Positions 1-8,973 of a stretch of 18,179 nt of DNA are shown one piece after another. The stretch spans positions 1 to 18,179 of the forward strand of contig CALESR010000390.1 of NCBI GenBank assembly GCA_937907485.1. The letters run 5' to 3'. This DNA comes from an uncultured Paracoccaceae bacterium (lineage in GTDB: Bacteria > Pseudomonadota > Alphaproteobacteria > Rhodobacterales > Rhodobacteraceae). Position 1 is the first letter of the stretch; the number at the start of each line of letters is the position of its first letter. The notes under the pieces were generated by a model that saw only the letters and a list, made by a program, of their open reading frames with translations, had not been told where the DNA came from and made no database searches. Both the position numbers and the translations under genes were made by a program.

Positions 1-385
1 TGCCGTCGAAATTGCGTGTTTCGGCCAGATACTTGGCCGCTCCCAGCAAGATCGAGGTATGGCCGTCATGCCCGCAGGCATGCATCTTGCCCGGCGTTGT
101 CGAAGCAAAGCCAACGCCGCTGGCCTCATGGATTGGCAGCGCGTCCATGTCGGCGCGAAAGCCGGTCACCTTGCCCGAGGCGGTCTTACGCCCACGGATC
201 ACCCCGACGACGCCTGAAATGCCGACGCCCGTCACCACCTCGTCGCAGCCAAAGCCGCGCAGTTTGTCAGCCACCAGCGCCGAGGTGCGCGGCAGATCAT
301 AGAGCAACTCAGGGTGAGCGTGCAGATCGTGCCGCCAGGCGGTGATCTCGGGGTGCAATTCGGCAAGGCGGTTGCGCACGGGCAT
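1..385 (-). CDS. M20 family amidohydrolase (hippurate hydrolase/aminoacylase-like), 3' part missing
   Basis: Metal-dependent hydrolase that cleaves the amide bond of N-acyl amino acids or related amides in the cytoplasm. Only the first 128 residues are in the window; the gene runs off the left edge, and the family is usually about 380-400 residues. The start at 385 is preceded by AGGAG with a spacing of about 6 bases. Visible features are an N-terminal segment WRHDLHAHPEL (about residues 17-27), the motif RADMDALP (77-84), and the metal-binding motif MHACGHDGHT (101-110). In this family C104 and H106 contribute to the binuclear metal site. These are hallmarks of the AbgB/HipO/IAA-amino acid hydrolase branch (M20D). 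It lies 62 bases downstream of the FAD oxidoreductase gene on the same strand, so it is probably the third gene of that operon. The acyl substrate cannot be read from the sequence. Confidence 0.93.
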   Translation of the reverse strand, partial: MPVRNRLAELHPEITAWRHDLHAHPELLYDLPRTSALVADKLRGFGCDEVVTGVGISGVVGVIRGRKTASGKVTGFRADMDALPIHEASGVGFASTTPGKMHACGHDGHTSILLGAAKYLAETRNFDG

Positions 386-447
386 CGGGGTCTCCTGTTG
401 CTTCACCTGTTAAGGTGGCGCGTCGGGCGGCAAAGGGCAAGCCCCGG

Positions 448-1797
448 TTACAGCGCCGGACCGGGCCGCAGCGGCCCGCCGGCAAACCGCGCCAGCGCAA
501 AGCGCGACAGATCATGCGCCGGTTTGCGATTGCTGACCAGATCGGCCAGCACCCGCCCCACAGCCGGCCCGATGCCAAAGCCATGACCGCTTAGCCCGGT
601 GCCCAGCACCAGCCCCGGCAGTGCCGTCACATGATCGAGCACCGGCACCACATCGGGCATGGTGTCGATCATCCCGCCCCATGCGGCGCGCAGAACGGGC
701 CGTCCGAGTACCGGAAACGTTTTGGCAAATTCGTCCCGCACTCGCGCCAACGCCGCCAGATCTGGGCCCGGGTTCAAGATGCGCATCGCCTCGAACGGGC
801 CGGGCGATTCGACCGGCCAGCTGCGCGGCGTGGTCCAGGCATCGGGAAAGCCGCGTGGCGCAAAGGGCCGCAGCTTCGTGCCCCGCCACCCGGCGCGCAA
901 CACCGCCCAATAGGCAGCGAAATGGCGAAAGGCGTCAGGGCCGACATGCATGACATGCGAATTGCCAGGGGCCAGCGTATAGGCGCCATCCTCGCGCCGG
1001 CGCAGGGCAAAGGCGTCATCCACCGCCGCACCGTCAAAGACCGAGGTCATCGGCGCCGTCGCCGCTGCCGAGGACAAAACAGCCAACTGTGGCAGGCTGA
1101 CACCATGCGCGCGCAGCAAGAGCGACGACCATGCGCCCCCCGCCAGCACCACGGCATCGGCGCGGATGCGGCCCGCCTCGGTGAGGACACCGACCACCCG
1201 CCCGGCGGCCAGATCGAGGGCGCGCACCGCGCAGCCCTCCCGAATCGTCACCCCGGCCTGCGCCACCGCCCGCGCCATCAGTGGCACCGCCACCCAAGGC
1301 TCGGCCCGCATGTCGGAGGCCGTATGCATCGCGCCAATCCAGCGCGGCGCAGCGCCGGGGATCATCGCCTCGACCTCGGACAGGGTCAGCAGGCGGGTGT
1401 CCAGCTCATGCGTGCGGGCATGGGGCAGAAAGGCATGATACTCGGCCATCTCGGCCTCGGTCCGCGCGAGGTATGTCACGCCGACCTGCCGCAGCCCCAG
1501 CGCCGAACCCAACCGCTCGCCCCAGCGCGCCCAATGCCGCCGCGCCTCGATCGCCAGCGGGATTTCCGATGGATCGCGGCCCTGCGCGCGGATCCAGCCC
1601 CAGTTGCGGCCCGATTGTTCCGCTCCGACCCGGCCCTTTTCGCACAGGACCACCGACAGGCCCTGCCCTGCCAGTTCCCACGCCGCCATCATCCCGGCGA
1701 TGCCGCCGCCGATCACCACCACATCGGCGGCCGCAGGCAGCGCGCCACTGTGTTCAGGGGCGGTCAGTGCGGCAAAGGGAAAGTCGCTTACCGGCAT
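448..1797 (-). CDS. FAD-dependent oxidoreductase (DadA/glycine oxidase-like, DAO family)
   Basis: Flavoprotein of 449 residues, of the D-amino acid dehydrogenase / glycine-sarcosine oxidase type, expected to oxidise a primary or secondary amine (a D-amino acid, N-methyl amino acid or opine-like compound) to an imine. The N-terminal dinucleotide-binding motif VVVIGGGIAGMMAA lies at residues 26-39, followed by an acidic residue at the end of the second strand (E53 in LCEKG). The segment GRNWGWIRAQGRDPSEIP (63-80) is typical of a bacterial DAO subgroup. The C-terminal FAD-closing motif GLVLGTGLSGHGFGIGP is at 395-411. The start overlaps the 3' end of the argE-like gene by 10 bases, which points to translational coupling. 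No signal peptide is seen, so it is probably cytoplasmic or membrane-associated. The exact substrate is not predictable; the context suggests it acts on an amino acid released by the flanking M20 hydrolases. Confidence 0.9.
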   Translation of the reverse strand: MPVSDFPFAALTAPEHSGALPAAADVVVIGGGIAGMMAAWELAGQGLSVVLCEKGRVGAEQSGRNWGWIRAQGRDPSEIPLAIEARRHWARWGERLGSALGLRQVGVTYLARTEAEMAEYHAFLPHARTHELDTRLLTLSEVEAMIPGAAPRWIGAMHTASDMRAEPWVAVPLMARAVAQAGVTIREGCAVRALDLAAGRVVGVLTEAGRIRADAVVLAGGAWSSLLLRAHGVSLPQLAVLSSAAATAPMTSVFDGAAVDDAFALRRREDGAYTLAPGNSHVMHVGPDAFRHFAAYWAVLRAGWRGTKLRPFAPRGFPDAWTTPRSWPVESPGPFEAMRILNPGPDLAALARVRDEFAKTFPVLGRPVLRAAWGGMIDTMPDVVPVLDHVTALPGLVLGTGLSGHGFGIGPAVGRVLADLVSNRKPAHDLSRFALARFAGGPLRPGPAL

Positions 1798-2960
1798 AGC
1801 TCGACGATCAGGTCATCCATGAAGCGCTGCCCGGCAGCGAATTGTTCCAGCGTCAGGAACTCGTCAGGCTGGTGCGCCTGCGCAATGTCGCCGGGGCCGC
1901 AGACGACGGCGGAGTAACCACGCACCTGAAACTGCCCGCCTTCGGTGCCGTAACTGACGACATGCTGGCCGTTGTCGCCCGTCAGGCGTCGGCTGAGGCG
2001 TTCGGCGGCTCCGTCCACCTCAGGCGCCAAGGGTGGCACGCCAAAGGCCGGGCTCAGGTCGATACCCGATTCGGGCCGAATCGCCTGCATCCCCACCTCG
2101 ATCGCCTTGGCGGCCGCGATGATGCGGTCTTCCCAGCCGGTATCGCCGGGCACTTGCCGGGCGTTGACCATGAAGTGGCAATCCTTGGCCGTGATGTTGT
2201 TTGCCGTGCCGCCGGAAATCGTGCCCACATGCAGCGTGGTATAGGGCGGGTCGAACGGCGCCGCGAGCGGAGAGGGCGTTGCCTCGGCATTGGCCGCGTT
2301 CATGTCATTGCACCACTGGATCAGCCGCGCACCCTCCATGATCGCGCTGACGCCGTAGGGTTGCAGCGAGGAATGCACCTCAAAGCCGCGAACATGGACA
2401 AACAGCCCGACGCCGCCCTTGTGGCCTGTCACCACCTTCATCATCGAAGGTTCGCCCACGATCACCGTTTCGGCGCGCGGCAGCGGGGCAGCGATCAGCG
2501 CATCGACCAGATCAGCGACCGCCATGCAGCCGACCTCCTCGTCAAAGGACAGTGCCAATTGCAGCGGGCGTTTCAGCGGTGCCGATGCGGCATTGACCAG
2601 CGCAGCAATCGCCAGCGCGTCAAAGCCCTTCATGTCGCAGGTTCCCCGGCCGTAAAGCTTGCCGTCCTCTTCGGTCACAGCCCAAGGGTCGCGCGTCCAG
2701 GCCTGGCCATCGATCGGGACGACATCGGTATGCCCCGACAGCACCACGCCACCCGGTGCATCCGGGCCGACGCTGGCATAGAGATGCGCCTTTGTCCCGC
2801 AAGGCGAGGGCACGCGCTGGGCGGTGATGCCCTGCCCCGCCAGATAATCCTGCACCCAGTCCACCAAGGGCAGGTTGGTGTCGCGGCTGACAGTGGGAAA
2901 GGCGATCAGGCGTTCCAGAATGGCACGGGCGGACAACGGGCTTTGGCGCTGGATGGTCAT
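1788..2960 (-). CDS. argE: Acetylornithine deacetylase (ArgE family, M20)
   Basis: Cytoplasmic zinc deacylase of 390 residues, the usual length for alphaproteobacterial ArgE, which hydrolyses N-acetyl-L-ornithine to ornithine and acetate. Motifs in order: SGHTDVVP (75-82; metal ligand H77, D79), YGRGTCDMKGF (103-113; bridging D109), SFDEEVGC (138-145; general base E141, metal ligand E142), VGEPSMMK (168-175), and AHQPDE near the C-terminus (362-367; ligand H363). The dimerisation domain spans about 180-290. I chose the start at 2960 because GGAG precedes it by 6 bases. In-frame ATGs further upstream (to 3035) give a non-conserved N-terminus. It is the first gene of the minus-strand operon and is divergent from the importer. 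Many Rhodobacterales make ornithine with ArgJ and carry ArgE homologues in catabolic loci, so it may deacylate other N-acyl amino acids here; that is inference. Confidence 0.9.
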   Translation of the reverse strand: MTIQRQSPLSARAILERLIAFPTVSRDTNLPLVDWVQDYLAGQGITAQRVPSPCGTKAHLYASVGPDAPGGVVLSGHTDVVPIDGQAWTRDPWAVTEEDGKLYGRGTCDMKGFDALAIAALVNAASAPLKRPLQLALSFDEEVGCMAVADLVDALIAAPLPRAETVIVGEPSMMKVVTGHKGGVGLFVHVRGFEVHSSLQPYGVSAIMEGARLIQWCNDMNAANAEATPSPLAAPFDPPYTTLHVGTISGGTANNITAKDCHFMVNARQVPGDTGWEDRIIAAAKAIEVGMQAIRPESGIDLSPAFGVPPLAPEVDGAAERLSRRLTGDNGQHVVSYGTEGGQFQVRGYSAVVCGPGDIAQAHQPDEFLTLEQFAAGQRFMDDLIVELCR

Positions 2961-2966
2961 GGCGGT

Positions 2967-2970
2967 CTCC
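2967..2970 (-). promoter_or_regulatory. Ribosome binding site deciding the argE start
   Basis: GGAG on the minus strand, 6 bases before the ATG at 2960. It supports that ATG over the in-frame ATGs upstream. Confidence 0.6.
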
Positions 2971-3160
2971 GATCTGGGCGTCATCCTGTCGGCCCACCGC
3001 CCGAGGTGCAAGCCCCGTCCCCCGGCCGCAGCCAACGCCGCGTCATATTTTTTACCGCCGTATATTCATGCAGAATTTTCCTTGCAGGGTCCGAGGAATG
3101 TTGCCAATCTCGCCCGACAAACACCCGAGTCAGCGCGACGACGGGCAAAAAAAACAAAAC

Positions 3161-3166
3161 GGGGAG
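3161..3166 (+). promoter_or_regulatory. Ribosome binding site deciding the start of the first ATPase gene
   Basis: GGGGAG ends 6 bases before the ATG at 3173. The ATG at 3167 touches this site directly, and the long upstream frame from 3068 has no such site, so 3173 is the best start. Confidence 0.6.
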
Positions 3167-3172
3167 ATGCGC

Positions 3173-4164
<992 letters not shown>

Positions 4165-4168
<4 letters not shown>

Positions 4169-5223
4169 CGGCAAAGCGCGCTCTGGTTCAGGTTCGTGAC
4201 CTGAAACTGCATTTTCCGATCTATGGCGGGCTGCTGCGGCGTCAGGTCGGGGCGATCAAGGCGGTTGATGGCATCTCGTTCGACATTCTCGAGGGCGAGA
4301 CCCTGGGTATCGTCGGCGAATCCGGCTGCGGCAAATCCACGGCCGGGCGCGCCGTGCTGCGCCTTTACGAGGCAACCGCCGGTTCGGTCAGCATCGACGG
4401 CGAGGACATCGGCAAACTCGGCAGCGAGGCCCTGCGCAAGAAGCGTCCGACGATGCAGATGGTGTTTCAGGACCCGCAGGCCAGCCTGAATCCGCGCATG
4501 ACGGTGGCGGGTATCATTGGCGAGCCGCTGGATGAGCACACCTCGCTGAGCAAGACCGAAAAGCTCACGCGCATCTATGAACTGATGGATGCTGTCGGCC
4601 TGAACCGCGATTTTGCCAACCGCTATCCGCATGCGTTTTCCGGTGGTCAGCGCCAGCGGATCGGCATTGCCCGTGCGCTGGCGCTGAACCCCAAGTTCAT
4701 CGTCTGCGACGAACCGATCGCCGCGCTGGACGTGTCGATTCAGGCGCAGGTGGTCAACCTGCTGGAAGAACTCCAGTCGCGGTTCGGCCTGACCTACATG
4801 TTCATCAGCCATGATCTCAGCATGGTGCGACATATCGCCGACCGTGTGGCGGTGATGTATCTGGGCAAGATTGTCGAGGTGGCGCCGGTCGAGCGCCTCT
4901 ATGCCAATCCGCAGCATCCTTATACCGAAGCACTGCTGTCGGCGGTGCCCGAACCCGATCCCTCGCTGGAGGGGCAAAAGGCGCGCATCGTGCTGGTGGG
5001 CGACGTGCCCTCGCCGGCCAATCCGCCCAAGGGCTGCAACTTCTGCACCCGCTGCCCCAAGGTGATGGACATCTGCCGCAGCGTGAAACCGGAGACTGTC
5101 GAGGTCGCGCCGGGGCATTCGGTTGCCTGCCATCTGATCGCTCAACAATCGACCACCGGACGAACCGGCGGCACCGGGGCCGAGCACAAACCAATGACCA
5201 ACCAACAAGGAGAGGTTGCATGA
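4165..5223 (+). CDS. Peptide-type ABC importer ATP-binding protein (DppF/OppF-like)
   Basis: Second ATPase subunit, 352 residues, partner of the preceding DppD/OppD-like protein. Motifs: Walker A GESGCGKS (51-58), Q-loop Q102, signature SGGQRQR (159-165), Walker B FIVCDEP (178-184), H-loop H216, and the HPYTEALL start of the peptide-transporter tail (251-258). The tail has five cysteines (C291, C294, C297, C304, C322), including the same CX5CX6CX17C frame as its partner. After C322 there is an unconserved hydrophilic extension of about 30 residues. The DNA coding for its end also holds the ribosome binding site of the downstream binding-protein gene, so the extension may exist mainly to keep the two genes coupled. 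It overlaps both neighbours by 4 bases. Confidence 0.95.
5207..5212 (+). promoter_or_regulatory. Ribosome binding site of the first binding-protein gene, inside the ATPase gene
   Basis: AAGGAG lies 7 bases before the ATG at 5220, within the 3' end of the upstream ATPase gene, and supports independent strong initiation on the binding protein. Confidence 0.7.
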
Positions 5224-6926
5224 AACGCAAAATAGCCCTTTTCGGGGCTGCGGCCGCACTGGCCCTGATGCCGCTTGCGGCGCAGGCCCAGCGGGGGTCC
5301 AGCGGGCACCTGAACATCATCTACTGGCAGGCGCCGTCGATCCTGAACCCGTTCCTGTCGGGCGGCACCAAGGACGTCGAAAGCTCGTCCATCGTGCTCG
5401 AGCCGATGGCGCGCTATAATCAGGATGGCATGCTGGTGCCCTATCTGGCCGAAAGCATCCCGACGGTCGAAAACGGCGGCGTCTCGGCCGACCTGATGTC
5501 GATCACCTGGACCCTGCGCGAGGGCCTGCTGTGGTCCGACGGCACCCCGGTGACCTCGGCCGACGTGGCCTTCACCGCCGAATACTGCATGCACCCCGAA
5601 GGGGGCTGCGCCCAGGCTGCGCGCTTTGCCGACGTCGAGTCGGTCGAAGTCGTCGATGAGCGCACCGTGACCGTGCACTATTCCGTGCCCAAGCCCGTGC
5701 CCTATGGCCCGTTCGTGTCGGCTCAGTCGCCGATCATCCAGCGTGCCCAGTTCGAAAACTGCACCGGCACCCGCGCGCCGGAATGCACCGAAGCCAACTT
5801 CTACCCGATCGGCACCGGCGCCTTCCGCGTTGTGGACTTCCGTCCGAACGACGTGATCTCGTTCGAGGCCAACCCGAACTATCGCGACCCCGCCCTGCCC
5901 CATTTCGCCACTCTGACCTTCAAAGGCGGCGGCGACGCAGCCTCGGCCGGTCGTGCGGTGATGGAAACCGGCGAGATGGACTATGCCTGGAACCTGCAGC
6001 TGGCCCCCGATGTCATCGCCACCATGCAGCAGGGCGGCCGTGGCACCACGGTTTCGGCCTTCGGCACGCTGGTCGAGCGCATCGAGGTCAACATGACCGA
6101 CCCGTCGGCTGACCTGCCGCCTGAAACCCGTTCGACCCGCGCCGCGCCGCACCCGATCTTCTCGGACATCCGCGTTCGTGAGGCGCTGAGCCGCGCCATC
6201 GACCGCGGGCTGCTGACGGAAATCGGCTATGGTCCGGCTGGCCGTCCGGCTTGCAACATCGTGCCAAACCCGCCGGTGTTTGCCTCGGAGGCCAACGAGA
6301 ACTGCCAGACCCAGGACATGGACCGCGCCCGTGCGCTGCTTGACGAGGCCGGCTGGACCGTCGGCGCCGACGGCATCCGCGTGAACGCCGAAGGCCGCCG
6401 TCTGGTCATCGACTATCAGACCTCGACCAACGCCGTTCGTCAGGACTTCCAGGCCCTGATCCAGCAGTGGTGGCGCGAGATCGGCATCGAAGCCAACCTG
6501 CGCAACGTGAACGCCTCGGTGTTCTTCGGTGGTGACCCCGGCTCGCCCGACACCTTCCAGAAGTTCTATGCCGACGTCGAAATGTACGCGAACAACTTCG
6601 CCGGCACCGACCCGGAGCAGTACCTTGGCGCCTGGCGCTGCGGTCTGGAACCGCGTCCGGATAGCCAGTGGCAGGGTGAGAACATCAACCGCTTCTGCGA
6701 TCCGGCCTATGACGCGCTGCACCTGCAGCTCGCTCAGACCGCCGACATCAACGAGCGCGGCGCGATTGCCCGTCAGCTGAACGACATCCTCGTGCAGAAC
6801 TTCGTCGTCATCCCGCTGGTGGACCGTGGTCGTGTTGACGCCCATGCCACCACCCTCGGCGGCGTCGTGCTGAACGTCTGGGACTCGGGTCTGTGGAACA
6901 TCGCCGATTGGCACCGCGTCCAGTGA
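5220..6926 (+). CDS. Peptide-type ABC importer substrate-binding protein (family 5), Sec signal
   Basis: Periplasmic binding protein of 568 residues (SBP_bac_5 / DppA-OppA type) that captures the substrate and delivers it to the permeases. A standard Sec signal peptide is visible: basic start MKRK, hydrophobic core to about residue 20, and an AQA cleavage box near 21-23. Family features include the conserved start of domain I (LNIIYWQAPSILNPF), LREGLLWSDGTPVTSADVAFT (99-119) and the sequence around DIRVREALSRAID (316-328). Eight cysteines fall in four close pairs (123/130, 181/189, 345/362, 474/493), suggesting up to four disulfides in the mature protein. The start overlaps the ATPase gene by 4 bases. 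A GC-rich hairpin follows the stop codon. Family-5 proteins bind peptides, nickel-chelates, opines or oligosaccharides, so the ligand is open. Confidence 0.95.
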   Translation: MKRKIALFGAAAALALMPLAAQAQRGSSGHLNIIYWQAPSILNPFLSGGTKDVESSSIVLEPMARYNQDGMLVPYLAESIPTVENGGVSADLMSITWTLREGLLWSDGTPVTSADVAFTAEYCMHPEGGCAQAARFADVESVEVVDERTVTVHYSVPKPVPYGPFVSAQSPIIQRAQFENCTGTRAPECTEANFYPIGTGAFRVVDFRPNDVISFEANPNYRDPALPHFATLTFKGGGDAASAGRAVMETGEMDYAWNLQLAPDVIATMQQGGRGTTVSAFGTLVERIEVNMTDPSADLPPETRSTRAAPHPIFSDIRVREALSRAIDRGLLTEIGYGPAGRPACNIVPNPPVFASEANENCQTQDMDRARALLDEAGWTVGADGIRVNAEGRRLVIDYQTSTNAVRQDFQALIQQWWREIGIEANLRNVNASVFFGGDPGSPDTFQKFYADVEMYANNFAGTDPEQYLGAWRCGLEPRPDSQWQGENINRFCDPAYDALHLQLAQTADINERGAIARQLNDILVQNFVVIPLVDRGRVDAHATTLGGVVLNVWDSGLWNIADWHRVQ

Positions 6927-6940
6927 CCTGATCCAACACC

Positions 6941-6966
6941 GGCCCGCCCCCTCACCGGGGCGGGCC
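6941..6966 (+). terminator. GC-rich hairpin after the first binding-protein gene (attenuator or mRNA stabiliser)
   Basis: Perfect 10-bp inverted repeat GGCCCGCCCC / GGGGCGGGCC with a 6-base loop, 14 bases after the stop at 6926 and 41 bases before the permease gene. It is not followed by a clear T run, so it is more likely a partial terminator or a 3' barrier to RNA decay than a full stop. This would keep binding-protein mRNA in excess over permease mRNA. Confidence 0.65.
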
Positions 6967-7007
6967 ATCCTTCCTGCCCCGAACGCTGAACAAAGGCGCC
7001 ACTCCCC

Positions 7008-8018
7008 ATGTTCACCTTCACGATGCGACGGTTGCTGCTGGCAATCCCGACGCTTTTGTTCATCGCTCTCGTCATCTTCCTGCTGCTGGAACTGTCGCCC
7101 GGCGACCCTATGGCGGACATGCCGCTGACCATCCCACCCGAGGTCCGCCAGCAGATGCGTCTGGCCCTTGGTCTGGGCGAGGCCTGGTATGTGCGGTTTT
7201 ACAGCTGGCTTTATCTGTTCTCGGTGGTCGAACCCAGCCACGTCATGGCCAACATGACCGGGCTCGAGTGGCTGCGGGTCGAGGGGCCGCGGATCATCTC
7301 GTTCCAGACGCGCTCGCCGGTGGCCGATATCGTCGCGCAGCGCCTGCCGCAAACGCTGTGGGTCGTTGGCCTCAGCTATATCTTCGGCATCCTGCTGGCG
7401 GTGCCGATCGGCATCTATTCCGCGTATCGCCAGTATTCCTGGTTCGATCAGGCCGGAACTTTTGTGTCCATGGTCGGCTTCTCGCTGCCGACCTTCTTCA
7501 CCGGGCCGCTGTTGATGCTGATCTTCTCGATCTGGCTGGGCTGGTTCCCGATCATCTATGACACGACGCTGGTGGTCGACAGTTTTTACGATTTCGGCCT
7601 TCAATTGCGACAGATGGCGATGCCGGTCTTTGTGCTGACCCTCTATAACGCAGCGCAAATCACCCGGTTCATGCGCGCTTCGATGCTCGACAACATGACG
7701 CAGGACTATGTACGCACGGCGCGCGCAAAAGGCATGACCGAGAAAGTGGTCGTGCTGGTTCATGTGCTGCGCAACTCCCTGATCCCGGTGGTGACCGTGA
7801 TCGCGCTGGGCATTCCGACCGTCTTTACCGGCGCAATCATCACCGAGCAGGTGTTCCGGGTGAACGGGCTTGGCGCGCTCCTCATCACCGCGATCTATGC
7901 TTCGGATATTCCCATGGTGCTGACGCTTTCGGTCGTCTTTGCCATCCTGATCGTGCTCTTCAACCTGATCGCCGACATTCTGTATGCCGTGCTCGATCCG
8001 AGGATCCGCTATGACTGA
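7008..8018 (+). CDS. Peptide-type ABC importer permease (DppB/OppB-like)
   Basis: Inner-membrane permease subunit of 336 residues, the normal size for DppB/OppB. It has an N-terminal membrane segment (about 8-28) and a long periplasmic stretch containing the first conserved block. Further membrane segments lie at about 116-138, 150-178, 204-218, 257-278 and 303-328. The cytoplasmic EAA-type coupling loop DYVRTARAKGM...HVLRNSLIPV (233-261) contacts the ATPases. The ending LDPRIRY is typical of the family. The ribosome binding site before 7008 is weak (AAAGG at long spacing), so expression may depend on read-through from the binding-protein gene. The next permease gene starts 8 bases before this one stops. 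Confidence 0.94.
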   Translation: MFTFTMRRLLLAIPTLLFIALVIFLLLELSPGDPMADMPLTIPPEVRQQMRLALGLGEAWYVRFYSWLYLFSVVEPSHVMANMTGLEWLRVEGPRIISFQTRSPVADIVAQRLPQTLWVVGLSYIFGILLAVPIGIYSAYRQYSWFDQAGTFVSMVGFSLPTFFTGPLLMLIFSIWLGWFPIIYDTTLVVDSFYDFGLQLRQMAMPVFVLTLYNAAQITRFMRASMLDNMTQDYVRTARAKGMTEKVVVLVHVLRNSLIPVVTVIALGIPTVFTGAIITEQVFRVNGLGALLITAIYASDIPMVLTLSVVFAILIVLFNLIADILYAVLDPRIRYD

Positions 8019-8913
8019 TGCCGTCGTTTTCCGTGCCCCCCGCAACCAGTGGTGGGATGTCTGGGACCAGTTCAAGACGCATCGCGGCGCGCTGATTGGC
8101 ATGCTGGTGTTCTTTGGCATCATTCTGTTCTGCTTTGTCGGGCCGTGGCTGTGGCCCTATAGTGCGACGCATATCGACATCCGGGCGCGCAATCAGGGCT
8201 TTAGCTGGACGCATCCGATGGGCACTGACCAACTGGGCCGCGACATGTTCGCCCGCATGATGAAGGGCGGGCAGGTCTCGCTCGCGGTCGGTGTGGTGGG
8301 GATGCTGTTGTCGATTTTCCTCGGCGCGCTGATCGGCGTGGTGGCGGGATATTTCCGCCGCGTCGATGGCATCCTGATGCGAATGACCGACCTATTTCTG
8401 GCGCTGCCGTTGCTGCCACTGTTGTTGGTGATGTCGATGCTGTTCCGTCAGCCGCTCAGCAACGCCTTCGGCGTCGAAATGGGCATGTTCCTGATGATCG
8501 TCACCGCCATCGCCATAACCTCGTGGATGCGCACGGCGCGGGTGGTGCGCGGCGATGTGCTGGCGTTGAAGGAGCGCGAGTATGTGCTGGCCGCGCGTTC
8601 GATCGGCACGCCTCCGGGCCGGCTGATCCTGCGTCATATCCTGCCCAACGTTCTGAGCCCGGTGATGGTGTCCGCGACGCTGACCATTGCGACAGCCATC
8701 ATCACCGAAAGCGCTCTCAGCTTCCTCGGCATGGGGTTCCCGCCCGATTTCCCCACCTGGGGCCGGCTGGTGGCCGACGGCGTGGACTATCTGCAGGACT
8801 ATCCGTCGCGTTCGATGATGCCGGGTGTGTTCATCTCGATGGTGGTGCTCAGCGTGAACTATATCGGCGACGGGCTGCGCGACGCGCTCGACCCGAGGAT
8901 CCGCGGGCGCTGA
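8011..8913 (+). CDS. Peptide-type ABC importer permease (DppC/OppC-like)
   Basis: Second inner-membrane permease, 300 residues, normal for DppC/OppC. The N-terminal block has a membrane segment at about 29-50, then the conserved HPMGTDQLGRDMFARMMKG (68-86). A core of five further membrane segments follows, with the EAA loop EYVLAARSIGTPP...HILPNVLSPV (190-218) and the ending GLRDALDPRIRGR (288-300). I chose the ATG at 8011, not 7984, because CGAGG lies 7 bases upstream and the resulting N-terminus is normal; it overlaps the permease B stop by 8 bases (ATGACTGA). It closes the plus-strand operon and is followed by the strong terminator at 8934. Confidence 0.94.
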   Translation: MTDAVVFRAPRNQWWDVWDQFKTHRGALIGMLVFFGIILFCFVGPWLWPYSATHIDIRARNQGFSWTHPMGTDQLGRDMFARMMKGGQVSLAVGVVGMLLSIFLGALIGVVAGYFRRVDGILMRMTDLFLALPLLPLLLVMSMLFRQPLSNAFGVEMGMFLMIVTAIAITSWMRTARVVRGDVLALKEREYVLAARSIGTPPGRLILRHILPNVLSPVMVSATLTIATAIITESALSFLGMGFPPDFPTWGRLVADGVDYLQDYPSRSMMPGVFISMVVLSVNYIGDGLRDALDPRIRGR

Positions 8914-8933
8914 GGCGCTTTGCAGGCGAGACG

Positions 8934-8961
8934 AAAAAGGGGGCCTCGCGGCCCCCTTTTT
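8934..8961. terminator. Bidirectional intrinsic terminator between convergent operons
   Basis: A perfect 12-bp inverted repeat (AAAAAGGGGGCC / GGCCCCCTTTTT) with the loop TCGC. The A run on one side and the T run on the other give a U-tract in both directions, as expected for a shared terminator. It lies 20 bases after the plus-strand permease C stop and 12 bases after the minus-strand ATPase stop. Confidence 0.93.
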
Positions 8962-8973
8962 ATCATCCCTGCC

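Larger units (their letters stand above)
2961..3172. promoter_or_regulatory. Divergent intergenic region, probable promoters for both operons
   Basis: This 212-base region separates the argE-like operon (minus) from the first importer operon (plus). Its core, about 3043-3080, is clearly richer in A+T than the surroundings. On the plus strand TTTACC (3051-3056) and AATTTT (3074-3079) are 17 bases apart and could be a weak -35/-10 pair, but the match to consensus is poor. An A-rich run lies at 3147-3160, just before the ribosome binding site of the first importer gene. I saw no convincing regulator palindrome. Shared regulation of the two units is plausible but not shown. Confidence 0.45.

Noticed and set aside
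404..417. Small inverted repeat CACCT/AGGTG between the FAD oxidoreductase and M20 genes
   Set aside because: Only 5 bp, no U-tract and within an apparent operon; not convincing as a terminator.
2961..3035. Longer start for the argE-like gene at 3035
   Set aside because: It adds 25 residues not typical of the family, and the ATG at 2960 has a well-placed GGAG.
3068..3172. Longer start for the first ATPase gene at 3068
   Set aside because: The extra residues come from the AT-rich promoter-like region, and GGGGAG is placed for the ATG at 3173.
5142..8123. Minus-strand open frame of 993 codons antisense to the first binding-protein and permease genes
   Set aside because: It lies wholly opposite well-supported genes, is rich in His, Arg, Gln and Asp as expected from antisense of GC-rich codons, and shows no recognisable domain.
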